64,000 bases of DNA, from assembly GCA_963846495.1 (NCBI GenBank), contig CAWJWP010000036.1, positions 124,001-188,000 of the forward strand, written 5' to 3'. The stretch's first letter is position 1; each line of letters opens with the position of its first letter. The notes beneath the pieces are model-generated. The model did no database searches, had not been told where the DNA came from, and saw nothing but the letters and a program-made list of their open reading frames with translations. Shown here in pieces: positions 26,268 through 35,332 of this stretch. This DNA comes from DASYQD01 sp963846495. Lineage in GTDB: Bacteria; Acidobacteriota; Thermoanaerobaculia; Multivoradales; JAIOJS01. The translations under genes and the position numbers were made by a program.

Positions 26268-27701
26268 CTAAGCCGAGCCCGCGCGCCGATGCATCTGCAG
26301 CGGCGGCGGCGGCGGCGGCACCGCTTCGCCGCGCGCCTTGGCGGCCGTCAGGGAGCTGTTCTCGAGAATGCGGAAGGTCGCCGCGTCCGCACTCTCCAGC
26401 TCGAGCGAGTGTCGGAAATCGGTGGGCTTCGGTGGCTGGTCGCGGACGCGGAAGTCGGGGATGTGGATGGTGAAGGTGAGCGTCTTGCCGTCGATCTGAT
26501 ATTCCGTCGCCGGGCGCGGCTCCTTGATGGCTTTCGGCGCCGCGCCGTCGCCCTCTTCGTAGCGATACCAGGTGAGCACGATCTCGCCGTCGGCCGAGAC
26601 GTCGAGGTCGAGGGCGCGGCGCGGCGCGGTCTCCCCGCCCTCGCCGACGATGAAGTCGCCGCTCCAGGCGCCGACGAACGGCGAGAGATCGCCCTTGCCC
26701 TGCGCCCGCGCGCTCACCGAGAAGAGCGCCGCCGTCCAGGCGGCCGCGCCGACGAGCGCGATCGCGAGTGTCAGGAGCAGCCGGCTGCGCGCGGTGCCCA
26801 GTCGAGGCCGGCGTTGCAGGAGTCTCTTCATGCGCACCTCCAGGTCGGGAGCGTCGGCGACGCCCAGGGTGAACAGCGAGCGAGCTGGTCGCGCGACGAT
26901 CGCTTGCGCGAGCGCCAGCAGCGAGCGCGCGTAGGCGCGGGGCTCGAAGAGGGCGGCGACGGCGAGCTCGTCGCAGGCGAGCTCGCGCGTCAACGCCAGA
27001 CGCCGTCGCAGCAGGCGCAACAGCGGGTGATAGCTCACCGGCAGCAGCACCGCCTCGACCAGCAGAGCGCGGACGAAGTCGCGCCGCCGCACGTGCGCCA
27101 TCTCGTGCGCGAGGGCGGCGAGCGCGTCCTGTTCGCTCGTGCCTTCGAAGAAGCCTGACGGGAGGAGGATCACCGGACGGCGCCAGCCGACGGTGGCGGG
27201 GCCCGCCACGTGGTCGCTCTCGAGCAGCACGATCGGCCCGACGCCAAGGGCGCGGCGACAGCGCTCGACGAGCACCGTCTCGCGTCCGCCGAGCGGTAGC
27301 CGCCAGGCGTCGGCGGCAAGCCGATGCGTGCGCCGCAGCGCCCAGCCCCCGCCGAGAGCACGCCAGGCGAGCAGCGCGACGTAGAGCGCAATGGCGGCGG
27401 CTCCGAGCCGCGGTGCCACCGGAGCGCTCGCGGTCGTCGACCAGGGAAGCCACGGCTCCGCGTCGTTGGCAACCGCCGCGGCAGACGGAGCCGCGACCAC
27501 CGGCGCCGCCGCCGCAGGCCGCCAGCTACTCGCGAGCGGCACCCCGGTGCAGGCGATCGCCACCAGCAGCCACAGCGCGTGCTGCTGGCGCGCGGGCGCG
27601 CGGCCCAGCAGCCGTTGCGCCGCCACGCCGATGGCGACGAGCACAGGCACCTGCCAGGCGGAGTTGACCAGGAAGGTGAGGAGCTGCGCCTCAGCGCTCA
27701 T
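26268..27701 (-). CDS. M56-family (BlaR1-like) membrane metallopeptidase
   Basis: 477 residues. Four transmembrane segments frame a cytoplasmic zinc peptidase with HEMAH (His199, Glu200, His203) and the downstream CDELA (Glu245 region). After the last membrane helix (about residues 310-330) there is a C-terminal domain of about 140 residues that is not a penicillin-sensing domain; it reads DLSPFVGAWSGDFIVGEGG and ends in a proline run. In BlaR1/MecR1 systems this peptidase inactivates the BlaI repressor. The start overlaps the blaI-like stop by 11 bases, so the two are one operon. Confidence 0.9.
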   Translation of the reverse strand: MSAEAQLLTFLVNSAWQVPVLVAIGVAAQRLLGRAPARQQHALWLLVAIACTGVPLASSWRPAAAAPVVAAPSAAAVANDAEPWLPWSTTASAPVAPRLGAAAIALYVALLAWRALGGGWALRRTHRLAADAWRLPLGGRETVLVERCRRALGVGPIVLLESDHVAGPATVGWRRPVILLPSGFFEGTSEQDALAALAHEMAHVRRRDFVRALLVEAVLLPVSYHPLLRLLRRRLALTRELACDELAVAALFEPRAYARSLLALAQAIVARPARSLFTLGVADAPDLEVRMKRLLQRRPRLGTARSRLLLTLAIALVGAAAWTAALFSVSARAQGKGDLSPFVGAWSGDFIVGEGGETAPRRALDLDVSADGEIVLTWYRYEEGDGAAPKAIKEPRPATEYQIDGKTLTFTIHIPDFRVRDQPPKPTDFRHSLELESADAATFRILENSSLTAAKARGEAVPPPPPPLQMHRRAGSA

Positions 27702-28086
27702 CGTCGGCCTCGCTCGCCGCCAGCAGCTGCGAGAGCTCGGCGAGCTTCTCGGGAGTGAGCTGCCGCGCGTCGACCAGCGACATCACCAGGCTCTCCGCCG
27801 AGCCGTCGAACATGCGCCGCACGAGGTCGGACACCGCGTCGCGAGCGGTCTGCGGCCGGCTCACCAGCGGGCGGTAGCGATAGGCGCGGCCGTGGAGCTG
27901 ACGGCTCACCTTGCGCTTGCGATGCAGCACGTTGAGCATCGTCTGCACCGTGTTGTAGGCCAGCGGCCGGCTCGGCGCCAGGCGTTGCTGGACCTCCTGC
28001 ACCGAGGCCGGCTCTCCACCCTCCCAGAGCACCTTCATGATCTCGAGCTCGAGCGGGGTGAGCGGCTGGACGCGCTTGCGCGGCAT
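27691..28086 (-). CDS. BlaI/MecI/CopY-family repressor
   Basis: 131 residues. A winged-helix domain fills residues 8-80 (TPLELEIMKVLWEGGEPASV; AYNTVQTMLNVLHRKRKV), followed by a dimerisation tail (LVRRMFDGSAESLVMSLV; LTPEKLAELSQLL). Such repressors bind palindromic operators and are removed by the partner M56 peptidase. It is the first gene of the operon with M56 and lies just downstream of a TTGACA-N18-TATTCT promoter with two dyad operators. Probably autoregulated. The real target may include genes elsewhere, since no beta-lactamase lies in the operon. Confidence 0.93.
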   Translation of the reverse strand: MPRKRVQPLTPLELEIMKVLWEGGEPASVQEVQQRLAPSRPLAYNTVQTMLNVLHRKRKVSRQLHGRAYRYRPLVSRPQTARDAVSDLVRRMFDGSAESLVMSLVDARQLTPEKLAELSQLLAASEADDER

Positions 28087-28091
28087 CGGCG

Positions 28092-28111
28092 TCTCCTAAA
28101 ACAATAGGAGA
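28092..28111. promoter_or_regulatory. BlaI operator O1
   Basis: A perfect dyad with 7-base arms, TCTCCTA and TAGGAGA, around a 6-base spacer. It overlaps the -10 hexamer, the likely transcription start and the ribosome binding site of the blaI-like gene (minus strand), so a repressor bound here would block its own operon. Confidence 0.65.
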
Positions 28112-28138
28112 ATACGCCCACCGCCGCGGCCGTGTCAA
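28109..28138 (-). promoter_or_regulatory. Sigma-70 type promoter of blaI-M56
   Basis: On the minus strand TTGACA (28138-28133) and TATTCT (28114-28109) are separated by 18 bases. This is nearly consensus and stands out in a GC-rich genome. The leader to the ATG at 28086 would be about 15 bases. Confidence 0.65.
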
Positions 28139-28153
28139 CTAAGGCTTTAGGAG
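28139..28153. promoter_or_regulatory. BlaI operator O2
   Basis: CTAAGGCTTTAG is a 12-base dyad (CTAA/TTAG arms) extended by GAG; it shares the half-site TTTAGGAG with O1. It sits directly upstream of the -35 hexamer. Two spaced sites fit cooperative repression. Confidence 0.5.
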
Positions 28154-28176
28154 ATCTGCGCCGCCAGGACGGTGCG

Positions 28177-29394
28177 CTACCCGCCCGCCGGCGTCGTCGC
28201 GGACGCTCGCCGATAGCGGTACTTCGTCGCCACGAACCAGGTCTTGCCGCCGTCGGTGGAGAGCTCGGTCTCCACCGTGAAGCCGTCCGGACCGATGGCG
28301 GACGTACGGTCGCGCTGATGGAAGACCTGACCGAAGCCGTCGAAGGTGGTGCCGCTCTTCTCGTTCGACACGGTCACCACGCCGTCGGCGAAGGTGCCCT
28401 CCTGCACGTTGAGGAAGCCGGAGAAGTCGTCCACCTCGACGAAGCGGTAGACCTTGCGGAAGCGGTCCCAGTTCCGCGTCCGCTGCAACGTCGACGGCGT
28501 GCCCTGGTTCTCCCAGGTGAGGCGCTCCTCGAGCACGGTGCCCTCGAACGTCCAGCGGATCGTCGACGTCGACTGCGTCTTGGTGAACTCCGCGCGCGGG
28601 CTGCCGCGGGTCTCGATCTCCACCTGCCAGTCGCCGGCGAGGGGTGCGAGCACCGCCATGCCCTCCGACGGCGGCAGTCGGAAGAGCGCCGGGTCGACCT
28701 CGGCGCCCACCTCGACGCTCTCGACGATCTGCGCCACGGCGCGGATGCCGTACTCGACGTCGACGCGGTGCGGCAGGACGAGGCCCTGGACCTCGCGGAA
28801 GTCGGAGTAGTACGTCCACTGCTCCTGCGGCTGGCCGAAGTCCGACCCCGTCGAGCGCCGGGCGACCTCGAGGCCGGTCTGCGGGTCGAGGTGCCAGGAC
28901 TCCTCCTCGCCGTCCGCGCGTTTCAGCTTCAGCTCGATCGTCGGGCGGCCCTGCAGCGTCGTCTCGCCGACCAACGCGAGCTGGTCGCCGTTCTCGCGCC
29001 AGGCGAGCAGCGGCGGCACGATCCGCGCGTCGCGCGCGAGGATCTTGCGATCGACGGTCGGCAGCGGGGTCGGCCACGGGCCGAAGAGGGGCTGGATCCA
29101 CCAGCCGGAGTCGCCGTTCCAGACCACCACGACGGGGTCTTTCAACGCCGTGTACTCCCAGCGCATCCGCCCGGGCCGCACCTGGATGAGGGTGAACGGC
29201 GCGACCTCGCTGAACGTCTCCTGCTCGCCGCGCAGGACCAGCGAGCGCACCGCCTCCCAGCGCGCCTTGCCGCCGCGAGCGCGCTCGTAGCGGGCGAGCA
29301 CCTCGTCGAGCGTCGCGGCGCGGGCCGCGCCGGCGGCGGTCGCAAGCAGCGCGATGGCGGCCGCGCCGGCGGCGATGGCGCCCCGGCGCCTCAC
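28177..29394 (-). CDS. LolA-like / outer-membrane lipoprotein-sorting-type protein
   Basis: 405 residues from a GTG start at 29394. A signal peptide (to about residue 27) is followed by a LolA-like beta-structure (ARYERARGGKARWEAVRSLV; VRPGRMRWEYTA; WHLDPQTGLEVARR; YYSDFREVQGLVLPHRV). A second domain of about 150 residues (LAGDWQVEIETRGSP; DGGKTWFVATKYRYRR) recalls DUF1579-like proteins. Exported, probably lipid or lipoprotein binding. Its GTG overlaps the TGA of the upstream PQQ-propeller gene (GTGA), so the pair is coupled. Confidence 0.75.
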   Translation of the reverse strand: MRRRGAIAAGAAAIALLATAAGAARAATLDEVLARYERARGGKARWEAVRSLVLRGEQETFSEVAPFTLIQVRPGRMRWEYTALKDPVVVVWNGDSGWWIQPLFGPWPTPLPTVDRKILARDARIVPPLLAWRENGDQLALVGETTLQGRPTIELKLKRADGEEESWHLDPQTGLEVARRSTGSDFGQPQEQWTYYSDFREVQGLVLPHRVDVEYGIRAVAQIVESVEVGAEVDPALFRLPPSEGMAVLAPLAGDWQVEIETRGSPRAEFTKTQSTSTIRWTFEGTVLEERLTWENQGTPSTLQRTRNWDRFRKVYRFVEVDDFSGFLNVQEGTFADGVVTVSNEKSGTTFDGFGQVFHQRDRTSAIGPDGFTVETELSTDGGKTWFVATKYRYRRASATTPAGG

Positions 29395-30699
29395 TGCGCC
29401 GCTCCGGTCTGCGCGCCGGCTGCGGGCGCGGCGGCGGCGGTGCGCAGGTCGTAGGCCACGATCTCGTCCTGGTCGCGCAGGAAGATGCGGCCGCCGGCGA
29501 TGGACGGCGAGGTCCACGCCTTGCCGTTCATCGCCTGCACCCGGCCGAGCTCGCGATAGGCCTCGGGAGTCGCCTCGACGAGCGCCAGCGCGCCGCGGTC
29601 CGAGAGCACGAGCAGCCGCCCGTCGGCGAGCACCAGTGTGCCCTTGCCGAAGCCGCGGTAGGCCCACTTCGTCTTGCCGGTCGCGACGTCGAGCGCCTTC
29701 AAGGTGGCGTTGTCGAAGCCGTAGAGGTGGCCCTGGTGGTAGACGGTGGTGTTGAAGTGGTTCTTCATCTCGCGGCTCGCCCACACCTCCTTGACCGTCG
29801 CCTTGCCGCCGGCGTGAGAGACCTCGAGCAGCACGCTGCCGACGTCGTTGGCGGTGGAGAGGAAGATGCGGTTGGGCGGCACGAAGACCGGCATCGCGAT
29901 CGGCCCGTTCGGCCAAGCGTGCTTCCAGTGGACGCTGCCGTCGGGACGCAGGGCGACGACGTCGGCGCCGCCGGTGTGGGCGAACACGTACTGCTTGACG
30001 CCGTCGATCGAGACGACGATCGGCGTCGAGTAGCCCGGCCGCGCGTCGAGGGCCGTCCACTTCTCCTTGCCGGTCGCGGCGTCGAAGGCGACGATCGACT
30101 TGCCGCCGGCGCCGCCCACCTCGAGCAGCAGCAGCTCGCCGTCGAGCACGGGCGACGGCGCGTAGCCGCGCAGCGGCACGCGGCTGCCGAGCTCGGGGAC
30201 GAGGTCGCGCTCCCACACCTTCGCGCCGTCGCGCACGCGCAGCGCCGCGAGCTTGCCGGTCGAGCTCAGCGCGTAGACGCGATCGCCGTCGATCGCCGGC
30301 GTCGACCGCGGTCCGTTGCCGAACTCCTCGGTGAACTTGGGGCCGATCGGCGCCTTCCAGAGGAGCCCGCCGTCGGCGAGGCGAAGGCAGAAGACGGCCT
30401 CCTGCTCGCCGTCGAGGCCCATCGTGTAGAGATGGTCGCCGCGCACCGCCACGCTCGAGAACCCCTCGCCGATGGGGCGCCGCCAGAGCTCCTTCGGCCC
30501 GCCTCCCTGCCAGCTCGCGAGCAGGCCGGCGTCCTCGAGAGTGCCGTCGCCGTGCGGGCCGCGCAGCTGCGGCCAGTCTCCGCTGGCTGCCGCCGCCGCG
30601 GCGCGCGAGGAGGAGCCCCGGTGCGAGCGCGGCGGCGAGGACGGCGAGCGTCGCGGCGATGAGCGAGCTGCGGCTCGTGGATCGCGATGCCTGCGGCAT
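29391..30699 (-). CDS. Exported PQQ-type beta-propeller protein (apparent frameshift)
   Basis: The mature part reads DWPQLRGPHGDGTLEDAG and continues with propeller blades such as AIDGDRVYALSSTGKLAAL, IVAFDAATGKEKW and ALDVATGKTKWAYRG, as in PQQ-repeat / BamB-like proteins. The true start is ATG 30699, giving a signal peptide (MPQASRSTSRSSLIAAT...) in another frame. One extra base near 30607-30620 separates it from the propeller; the span is 3n+1. It is coupled by GTGA to the LolA-like gene and is a paralogue of the propeller at 33987. Catalytic PQQ residues cannot be claimed; it may be a scaffold. Confidence 0.85.
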
Positions 30700-30840
30700 G
30701 ACTGACTCCTCGTGGCGTCGGTGACGTTCGGGCCGGGTGCGCGCGCAGGCCGAGCCCGGGATGGCGGGAACCACCGACATGGTACGCGGAAGTCGCGGCA
30801 TGGTTTTCCGCCGCGAAGAACGCGTGCTCGTAACCTTGTC

Positions 30841-30864
30841 GATTTATATTCGTATGTAGAACAA
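30841..30864 (+). promoter_or_regulatory. AT-rich segment before padR (promoter/operator candidate)
   Basis: The 24 bases just before the PadR start codon are strikingly AT-rich for this genome and contain TATATT and the small dyad ATA-TTCG-TAT. PadR proteins often bind AT-rich dyads over their own promoter. No spaced -35 was recognised with confidence. Confidence 0.35.
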
Positions 30865-31216
30865 ATGGCCAAGCCCAAGGGCTCCCACCCGGCCGAGCTC
30901 GAGCTCTTCGTCCTGCTGGCGCTCGCGCGCCTCGGCCCCGAGGCGTACGGCGTCACCGTCCGGCGCGAGATCGAGGAGCGCGGCGGGCGTGCGGTCGCGA
31001 TCGGCGCCGTCTACGCCACCCTCGCCCGCCTCGCCGACAAGGGCTACGTCGAGTCCGAGCTCTCGGAGCCGATCGCCGATGCGCGGCGGGCGATCGCGCC
31101 GCCACTACCGGCTCACCGGCGCCGGCGAGCGCGCGCTCAGGAGCTCGTTGAGCATGCTGCAGCGGATGGCGGCGGGGCTCGAGACCCTGCGGCCGGCCGA
31201 GGAGGGGCAGCCGTGA
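30865..31216 (+). CDS. PadR-family transcriptional regulator (apparent frameshift)
   Basis: Starts at ATG 30865 with a winged-helix domain (ELELFVLLALARLGPEAYGV; EERGGRAVAIGAVYATLARL). The wing and C-terminus continue in the next frame (RGGRSRRHYRLTGAGERALR; RMAAGLETLRPAEEGQP). One inserted base near 31080 separates the halves, and the span is 3n+1. The TGA overlaps the GTG start of the permease (GTGA). In acidobacteria such PadR genes accompany duplicated permeases and probably control them. If the shift is real the regulator would be truncated before the wing. Confidence 0.85.
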
Positions 31217-33855
31217 CTCCGCGCGTGCCGCCGCTCGCCCGCTGGGTCGTCTCGCGTCTGGCGCCGCCCGACGACGCGCAGTCGATGGTGGACGACCTGG
31301 CGGAGGAGTACGTCGAGAAGGTCGAGAGCGGCGGGCGTGCGCACGCCTGGCGTTGGTATTGGTCGCAGACGCTGCGGTCGGCGCCGCCGCTGCTCGCGCT
31401 GCGGCAGCAGCGGCGGCAACGAGAGCAGTGGCGGCAGCGGCAGCAGCGAGCGAAGGAGGCAGCCGTGGCGAAGGATCTCTGGTGGCAGGACGTCGTCTAC
31501 GCGGTGCGGCGGGCACGCGCGAACAAGCTGGTGTCGACGGCGGTCGTCGCGACGATGGCGCTGGGGATCGGCGCCACCACGGCGATCTTCACGGTGGCGC
31601 GCGACGTGGTCTTCGATCCGCTCCCCTTCCCCGAGCCGCAGCAGCTGGTTCGCCTGCAGAACCGGGAGTGGACGTCGGTCAGCATCGTCGACGTCCGCGA
31701 CCGCGGCCAGGAGACGAAGACGCTGGTCGGGATCGCCGGCTCGACGACCGCGCAGCCGACGCTGACCGATCACGGCGACCCGCAGCGGCTCAACGCCGCG
31801 CTGGTGAGCGAGCGGTTCGGCGACGTCCTCGGCATCCGGCCGGCGCTCGGCCGTCACTTCCGGCCCGAAGAGCACGTCTTCGGTGGCCGGCGGGCGGCGA
31901 TGCTCACGTACGGCCTGTGGCAGCAGCGCTTCGGCGGCGATCCGTCGATCGTCGGGCGGACGATCCGCCTCGACGGCGAGCCGCACGAGGTCGTCGGCGT
32001 GCTGCCGGCCGTGCCGTTCCAGTACCCGTGGGCGCGGCAGGAGCTCTGGCTGCCGCTCGTTCCCGACCCGGAGTCGTGGCAATCGGCGCCCGAGTCGAAC
32101 TGGCTCATGGCGGTGGCTCGCCTGCGAGCGGGCGCGACGCTGGCGCAGGCGCAGGCCGAGATGGATGCGATGACGCCGCGGTTGATCGACAAGTACAAGC
32201 TCGAGGGCGAGCGCGAGCTCGAGGTGGTGCCGCTCCAGGAGACGGTCGTCGGCCCGATCCGTCCGCTCGTCCTCCTGATCGGCTCGATCGTCGTCGTCGT
32301 GCTGCTCATCGCGTGCAGCAACATCGCCAACCTGCTGCTCGCCGACGCCGAGGCGCGGCGGCGCGAGTTCGCCATCCGCGCCGCGCTCGGCGGCCGCGGG
32401 CGGCGCGTCGCCCGCCAGGTGCTGATCGAGGAGCTGCTGCTGGCGCTCGCCGGCGGCGGCCTCGCCGTGCTGCTCGCCCACGGCCTCGTGCGGGCGCTGA
32501 TCGCGCTCTATCCCGGCGAGCTGCCGCGCGCCGGCGAGGTGCAGGTCGACTGGCGGGCGCTGCTCGTCGCGCTCGCGGCGACGCTCGGCGCCTGCCTGCT
32601 GGCGGGTCTGCCGACGTTGCTGCGCGCCTGGCGCGCCGACGTCGGCGCGCGTGGGCGCGAAGGAGAGCGCGGCGTTGCGAACCCGAACCGGTTGCGCGCG
32701 CGCTCGCTGCTGGTGGCCGGACAGGTGGCGCTGTCGGTGCTGCTGCTCGTCGGCGCCGGGCTCTTGCTCAAGAGCTTCTGGAAGCTGGCGCGCGTCGAGC
32801 CCGGCTACCGCACCGCGGGGGTCGTCACCGCCAACATCTCGATCCCCTCGTCGCGCTACGACAGCGACGAGAAGGTCGTCGCCTTCTACGATCGCCTGCT
32901 TCCAGCGCTGCACACGCTGCCCGGCGTAAGTTCTGCCGGCGCCGCGCTGGGAGTGCCGATGACGTGGGGCGGCTGGACGAACCGCCTCGTCCTCGAGGGA
33001 CAGCCCGAGAACGACGAGAGCGGCCCCTTTGCCGACGTCCGCATCGTCAGCCCCGGCTACCTGGAGACGATGGGCGTGCCGCTCCTCGAAGGACGCGCGT
33101 TCACCGACGCGGACCGCCTCGACTCGCCGCTCGTCGTGCTGGTCAACCAGCGGGCGGTGCGCGACGGCTTCGGCGGACGCTCGCCGATCGGCCGGCGCAT
33201 CCGGTGGGACGGCAAGACGCGCGAGATCGTCGGCGTCGTCGGCGACTTGCACCAGCACTCGCTCACCGAGCCTCCCGCCGTCGAGGTCTTCTCGCCGACG
33301 ACGCAGATCGTGCGCCTCACTCGCTACGTGGCGCTGCGCACCGATCGCGCGCCCGCGGAGGTCGTCGCCGCGCTGCGCGCCGCGGTCGTCAGGCTCGATC
33401 CCACGGTGGCGGTGAGCGACGTCGCCACCATGGAGGAGCGGCTCGCCAAGGACCGCGCCCCCGCGCGCTTTCGCGCCCTGCTGACCGGCGCGCTGGGCGG
33501 GCTGGCGCTGCTGCTCGCGATGCTCGGCATCTACGGCTCGATGGCCTACGCGGTGCGCCGGCAGTCGCGCGACATCGGCATCCGTCTCGCCCTCGGCGCG
33601 GCGCCGACGCTGGTGCGCCGCGGCGTCGTCGCGCGCGCACTGGCCGTTGCCGGAGCGGGCGCCGCGATCGGCGTCGCCGCCGCGCTCGCGACGTCGCACC
33701 TGCTCGCCACCTTCTTCTTCGGCGTGGGAGCGCGCGACGCCACGATCTTCGTGGGCGCGCCGGGCCTGCTGCTCCTGGCGGCGCTGGCCGCCGCCTACGG
33801 GCCGGCGCGCTGGGCAAGCCGCATCGAGCCGACGCGGGCGATGCGGATGGAGTGA
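31213..33855 (+). CDS. ADOP-type ABC transporter permease (MacB/FtsX family)
   Basis: 880 residues from a GTG start. An N-terminal permease-prefix domain (PPLARWVVSRLAPPDDAQSM; RAHAWRWYWSQTLRSAPP) precedes a first transmembrane helix and a MacB-type periplasmic core (ANKLVSTAVVATMALGIGAT; PLPFPEPQQLVRL). FtsX-like membrane domains lie near residues 350-480 and 755-875 (LLIACSNIANLLLADAEARR; YGSMAYAVRRQSRDIGIRLA). The duplicated permease without an ATPase gene beside it is the pattern of acidobacterial duplicated orphan permeases. Export substrate unknown. It is translationally coupled to PadR. Confidence 0.92.
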   Translation: MTPRVPPLARWVVSRLAPPDDAQSMVDDLAEEYVEKVESGGRAHAWRWYWSQTLRSAPPLLALRQQRRQREQWRQRQQRAKEAAVAKDLWWQDVVYAVRRARANKLVSTAVVATMALGIGATTAIFTVARDVVFDPLPFPEPQQLVRLQNREWTSVSIVDVRDRGQETKTLVGIAGSTTAQPTLTDHGDPQRLNAALVSERFGDVLGIRPALGRHFRPEEHVFGGRRAAMLTYGLWQQRFGGDPSIVGRTIRLDGEPHEVVGVLPAVPFQYPWARQELWLPLVPDPESWQSAPESNWLMAVARLRAGATLAQAQAEMDAMTPRLIDKYKLEGERELEVVPLQETVVGPIRPLVLLIGSIVVVVLLIACSNIANLLLADAEARRREFAIRAALGGRGRRVARQVLIEELLLALAGGGLAVLLAHGLVRALIALYPGELPRAGEVQVDWRALLVALAATLGACLLAGLPTLLRAWRADVGARGREGERGVANPNRLRARSLLVAGQVALSVLLLVGAGLLLKSFWKLARVEPGYRTAGVVTANISIPSSRYDSDEKVVAFYDRLLPALHTLPGVSSAGAALGVPMTWGGWTNRLVLEGQPENDESGPFADVRIVSPGYLETMGVPLLEGRAFTDADRLDSPLVVLVNQRAVRDGFGGRSPIGRRIRWDGKTREIVGVVGDLHQHSLTEPPAVEVFSPTTQIVRLTRYVALRTDRAPAEVVAALRAAVVRLDPTVAVSDVATMEERLAKDRAPARFRALLTGALGGLALLLAMLGIYGSMAYAVRRQSRDIGIRLALGAAPTLVRRGVVARALAVAGAGAAIGVAAALATSHLLATFFFGVGARDATIFVGAPGLLLLAALAAAYGPARWASRIEPTRAMRME

Positions 33856-33859
33856 CGGA

Positions 33860-33893
33860 GGCGCCGATTGTGGCCTCGCGATGGTGAGCCGAG
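33860..33893. repeat. 34-base dispersed repeat, copy 2
   Basis: Matches the copy at 26194-26227 at 31 of 34 positions, same orientation. It starts four bases after the permease stop codon. Confidence 0.55.
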
Positions 33894-33973
33894 TCGCGGA
33901 AACGAGCACTCGCGGCACCAGCCTCCACGCGGCGCGAGCCGGCGCTGTACCATCGAAGCCCGTCGGTGCTTTG

Positions 33974-33980
33974 AAGGAGG
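33974..33980 (+). promoter_or_regulatory. Strong ribosome binding site of PQQ-propeller gene
   Basis: AAGGAGG, a near-perfect anti-16S match, ends six bases before the ATG at 33987. It fixes the start of the frameshifted propeller gene and supports the upstream signal-peptide frame. Confidence 0.75.
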
Positions 33981-33986
33981 TCCACG

Positions 33987-35289
33987 ATGTACAAGCTGCT
34001 GACCCGACCGGCCGTCGCTCTCGTCCTCATCGTCGCCACCTCCGCCGCGATCGCCGCCGCGGCGGCCTCGCCCGACTGGCCGCAATGGCGCGGCCCCAAC
34101 CGCGACGACGTCGCGCAGGAGACGGGGCTGCTCTCGAAGTGGCCCGACGCCGGACCGCCGCTGGCGTGGAAGGCGAGCGGCCTCGGCGGCGGCTTCTCCA
34201 GCGTCGCCATCTCCGGCGGCCGCATCTACACGCTCGGCGACCTGCGCCGGGAGCCAGCAGCTGGTGGCGATGAACCTCGCCGACGGCAAGATCGCCTGGA
34301 CGGCGAAGCTCGGCCCGGTGTGGGAGGACGAGTACGGCGGCCCGCGCGGCACGCCGACGGTCGACGGCGACCGCGTCTACGCGCTGGGCACCGACGGCGA
34401 TCTGGCGTGCTGGAACACCGCCAACGGCAAGGAGCTGTGGCGCAAGCACCTGGAGCGCGACTTCGGCGGCCGCATGATGTCGAGCTGGCGGTGGAGCGAG
34501 TCGCCGCTCGTCGACGGCGACCGCCTGATCGTCACGCCGGGCGTCGCGGGCGCGGCGCTGGTGGCGCTCGACAAGAAGACGGGCAAGGAAGTGTGGCGCG
34601 CCGCGATGCCGTCGCTCGGCGACAAGGGCGCCGACGGCGCCGGCTACTCCTCGGTCGTCATCTCCAACGGCGGCGGCGTCAAGCAGTACGTGCAGCTCCT
34701 CGGCCGCGGCGTCGTCTCGGTGCGCGCGCAGGACGGCAAGTTCCTCTGGGGCTACAACAAGGTCGCCAACGACGTGGCCAACATCGCGACGCCGATCGTC
34801 AAGGGCAACCACGTCTTCGCCTCGACCGGCTACGGCACCGGCAGCGTGCTGCTCGAGCTCGCGCGCGCGGGCGACGGCGTGCAGGCGAAGGAGGTCTACT
34901 ACCTCCCCGCCAAGACGCTGCAGAACCACCACGGCGGCCTGGTGCTCATCGGCGACCACGTCTACGGCGGCCACGGCCACAACCGCGGCTACCCGATCTG
35001 CCTCGAGATGAAGACCGGCAAAGTCGCGTGGGGCGGCGAAGGCGTCGACATGGCCCACGGCGGCACCGGCTCGGCCGCGGTCACCGCGGCCGACGGCCAC
35101 CTCTACTTCCGCTACCAGAACGGCCGCATGGTGTTGATCGAGGCGACGCCGGGCGGCCTGCGCGTGAAGGGCGCGTTCGCCATCCCGGGCGTCCAGAACC
35201 CGAGCTGGTCGCACCCCGTCGTCGCCGGCGGCAAGCTCTACCTGCGCGAGCAGGACAACCTCTACGTCTACGAGCTGAAGGGCGCGTAG
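33987..35289 (+). CDS. Exported PQQ-type beta-propeller protein (apparent frameshift)
   Basis: ATG 33987 gives a signal peptide (MYKLLTRPAVALVLIVAT) and the mature start DWPQWRGPNRDD. After YTLGDLR the frame breaks; dropping one C near 34245-34249 restores GSQQLVAMNLADGKIAW and then regular blades (VALDKKTGKEVWRA; CLEMKTGKVAWGGEG; YLREQDNLYVYELKGA). The span is 3n+1. It is a clear paralogue of the propeller at 29391-30699: both start DWPQ-x-RGP and share GFSSVA-x-x-G. It lies downstream of the PadR-ADOP cassette on the same strand but with 130 bases between, so it probably has its own promoter. Confidence 0.87.
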
Positions 35290-35332
35290 CGAGCGCTGGA
35301 GGCGAAAGCGCACGCGAGGGCGTAAGCCAGTC

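Noticed and set aside
31070..31095. Programmed ribosomal frameshift in padR
   Set aside because: There is no slippery heptamer, and the same +1 pattern occurs in many unrelated genes, so sequencing error is the simpler cause.
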